This document shows positions 45,780 through 47,500 of a stretch of 47,500 bases of DNA, piece after piece; position 1 is the first letter of the stretch, and every line of letters starts with the position of its first letter. The position numbers and the translations under genes were made by a program. Below the pieces are notes generated by a model that worked only from the letters and a program-made list of their open reading frames with translations, made no database searches and had not been told where the DNA came from. Source of the DNA: Sphaeroforma sirkka (lineage: Eukaryota; Opisthokonta; Ichthyosporea; Ichthyophonida); NCBI GenBank assembly GCA_001586965.3, contig LUCW03002645.1:1-47500 (forward strand), written 5' to 3'.

Positions 45780-46170
45780 TGTTGTGTGTGGTGTATACAT
45801 TTAGCTGCGATGACGACAGAGTCACACGCGAGTGTGTGCTTGAGATTCAGTTGCTGTCAATCTGTGCGCATGAGAGGTGAATGATGAAGCATTCGTCCTG
45901 GAATAGCGGTGTGTGTAGGGTGTATATATGTAGCTGCGATGATGACAGTCACACGAGAGTGTGTGTAGGGTGTATATATGTAGTTGTGATGACGACAGAG
46001 TCACACGAGTGTGTAGGGTGTATATATGTAGCTGCGATGACAACAGAGTCACACGAGAGTGTGCGCATAAGAGGTGAATGATAAAGCCTTTGCCTTGTGC
46101 GCATAAGAGGTGAATGATAAAGCCTTTGTCCTGTGCGCATGAGAGGTAAATGATAAAGCCTTTGCCCTGT
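45780..46170 (+). repeat. Two interleaved tandem arrays
   Basis: First array: units containing GATGACGACAGAGTCACACG and GTGTAGGGTGTATATATGTA, four to five copies to about 46060. Second array: units of about 47 bp containing GAGGTGAATGATAAAGCCTT, three to four copies to about 46170. It lies between two genes, not in an intron. Confidence 0.85.
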
Positions 46171-46780
46171 GTATAGCGGGGTGTGTGTGGTATTTGCGTA
46201 GTTTGTTGAGCATGGGACTAGCGTGCAGCTATCACTGATACGGTTGCCATGCGCAAGGCATAGGTAGGCTCGCGCCAACTTCACTCGTGCCAAACGCATG
46301 AGTCATATGACCCAAGTAATAAAGCGCGCACCAGAATGTAGCGTTTAAAAGGAACCACTTTAAGCTTGTATGTACTTAGGCATAGACGAAACTCTTCTAA
46401 CACAACAACAACTGCGATTCAGTGAAGTGGCATTGTGGTCACAATTGGGCCAATCCACATGCTGGATTGATGGAGAGAGGGCGAATCACTTTTATTCGAT
46501 ATTCTTTTGAGTGTAGGTTATGTACGCCGCTAGTAGAACATAGGAGATGTGCATAACGTCCCATCCAGGCGGAATGCCTGCTAGCTGAAGCACAGTATAT
46601 GACCATGTCAGTCATAGTACCCTCTGTATGTAGTATCCACTATACATTTGCCGAAGGGGTTGTACACCTACACGCACACCCATACTCGTTTGTGTATACA
46701 TGCATATATTGCAAGGTGGCACGTCGGAGATATCCTACGTATCGCACGTAGAGCCTTTCGTCCCTCATCAACGACCGCAT

Positions 46781-46919
46781 TTACAATGAGTTGATAAAGG
46801 TGGCCAGCTCAACGTCACGTCTCGACAAACCTCCGCAATCGTGTGTGCTGTGGGAGTTATAGGCGAGCATTATAGGCAATTGTGTCAGAAAGATGCAAGT
46901 GATATGAACAATGCATATG

Positions 46920-46950
<31 letters not shown>

Positions 46951-47390
46951 GTATGTATATATCGCTTCATGAAAGCGGTTGCAACGACGAAGCAGGATGA
47001 CTGGATACCAAACTGTATTTGTACCTCGAGATAGCATATCACACAACACCCGAAATGCAATATAGGTCGAACATACCTCAGCGTGATCTGTACTTTGTTG
47101 TAGACGTTGAACCATTCAGGGTGGTGGTCCATCCTACGAACATGAAAGAAGGTATATATCAGATCAGAATCTACTAGACCACGTGATAAACGGACAACAA
47201 TCCAAATGAACAATCTCCCGGCCCCAGGTCTTATCAGAGCTACGGTGCACATATGTATCAGAGATGTGGGGTTTGCAGATACGTAGCAGGTGTGGACTTA
47301 CTTGTCAGCTTTAATGGCCACACGAGCCATGAAACCAAACGCCTCATTGAAATCCGAAAAAAGGAACTCTTTGTAGATGGCGTCCCGGCC
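46781..47390 (-). CDS. PCBD1: Pterin-4a-carbinolamine dehydratase (PCBD/DCoH), 3' part
   Basis: Three final coding exons on -: 47390-47302, 47133-47077, 46847-46781, all GT-AG and in phase. They encode [20 protein letters not shown], then [18 protein letters not shown], then [18 protein letters not shown] and a TAA stop. This is 70 residues aligned with the C-terminal two thirds of human PCBD1 (about 104 aa). The catalytic DHHPEW motif and the NVYNKV strand are intact. Known role: dehydrates 4a-hydroxytetrahydrobiopterin during aromatic amino acid hydroxylation; in animals it is also a dimerisation cofactor of HNF1. The first exon, about 30 residues, lies beyond the right edge. The last intron carries a (TA)n tract. 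Confidence 0.94.
46919..46946. repeat. (TA)n tract in the last PCBD intron
   Basis: About 14 TA units. A similar tract lies at 47436-47457, upstream of the first visible PCBD exon. Confidence 0.9.
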
Positions 47391-47500
47391 CTGTGAGCAG
47401 AGGACGACATTCCGTTCATGATTCGTTAGATTTTATATATATATATATATATATATACATTAGGAAACCAATGCAATCTGAGATGCTGGCTGTGTGATTA

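Larger units (their letters stand above)
45055..46780. other. Convergent intergenic region, syntenin-like / PCBD
   Basis: 1.7 kb with a (CA)n/(TA)n cluster at about 45351-45439 and a tandem array at 45780-46170. No coding sequence was recognised. Confidence 0.6.

Overview
The window looks like nuclear DNA of a unicellular relative of animals (a holozoan). An ichthyosporean such as Sphaeroforma would fit, but that is inference. The gene content points there: homologues of the BRSK/SAD kinase, syntenin, the NSL-complex scaffold KANSL1, the splicing factor RBM39 and pterin-4a-carbinolamine dehydratase. Introns are long GT-AG introns crowded with microsatellites and minisatellites. There is no operon, CRISPR or prokaryotic signal.

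Layout. Positions 1-711 hold nothing I recognise. Positions 712-8707 are a rearranged nest of one young-looking Ty3/gypsy-like LTR retrotransposon family. It contains a 5' LTR plus start-of-gag fragment on +, a longer broken internal region with one LTR on -, another 3' end plus LTR on +, an LTR whose distal two thirds is inverted in place, and smaller pieces. A degenerate telomere-type CCCTAAA array (1817-1933) lies exactly between two oppositely oriented fragments. A short telomere-like pair sits at a second such junction (about 6672-6690). Next to the nest, 8741-9576 on - is an unresolved coding stretch that begins with a bHLH-like basic region. Positions 9577-15566 are gene-poor.

From 15567 the window is gene-rich. 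RBM39 (-, 15567-22576, ten coding exons, 582 aa) and a BRSK-type kinase (+, 24456-33492, eight coding exons, about 740 aa) lie head to head. A KANSL1-like PEHE protein (-, 34357-42286, four coding exons, about 1155 aa) and a two-PDZ syntenin-like protein (+, 42937-45054, one exon, 705 aa) form a second head-to-head pair. The last three exons of PCBD/DCoH (-, 46781-47390) close the window. Exon phases close for RBM39, the kinase and PCBD. In KANSL1 one junction has two possible choices.

The genes are housekeeping or regulatory and do not form one pathway: splicing and transcription coactivation (RBM39), AMPK-family signalling (BRSK), chromatin acetylation by the NSL complex (KANSL1), PDZ membrane scaffolding (syntenin) and pterin recycling (PCBD).

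Three observations stand out. (1) Minisatellites in the introns of the kinase and KANSL1 genes repeatedly abut exon edges, and several carry splice-site-like motifs in every unit. In one case the real 5' splice site is the first unit of the array. (2) The kinase has Gln where the LKB1-phosphorylated T-loop Thr is expected. (3) The first PDZ domain of the syntenin homologue is split by about 150 residues of low-complexity sequence.
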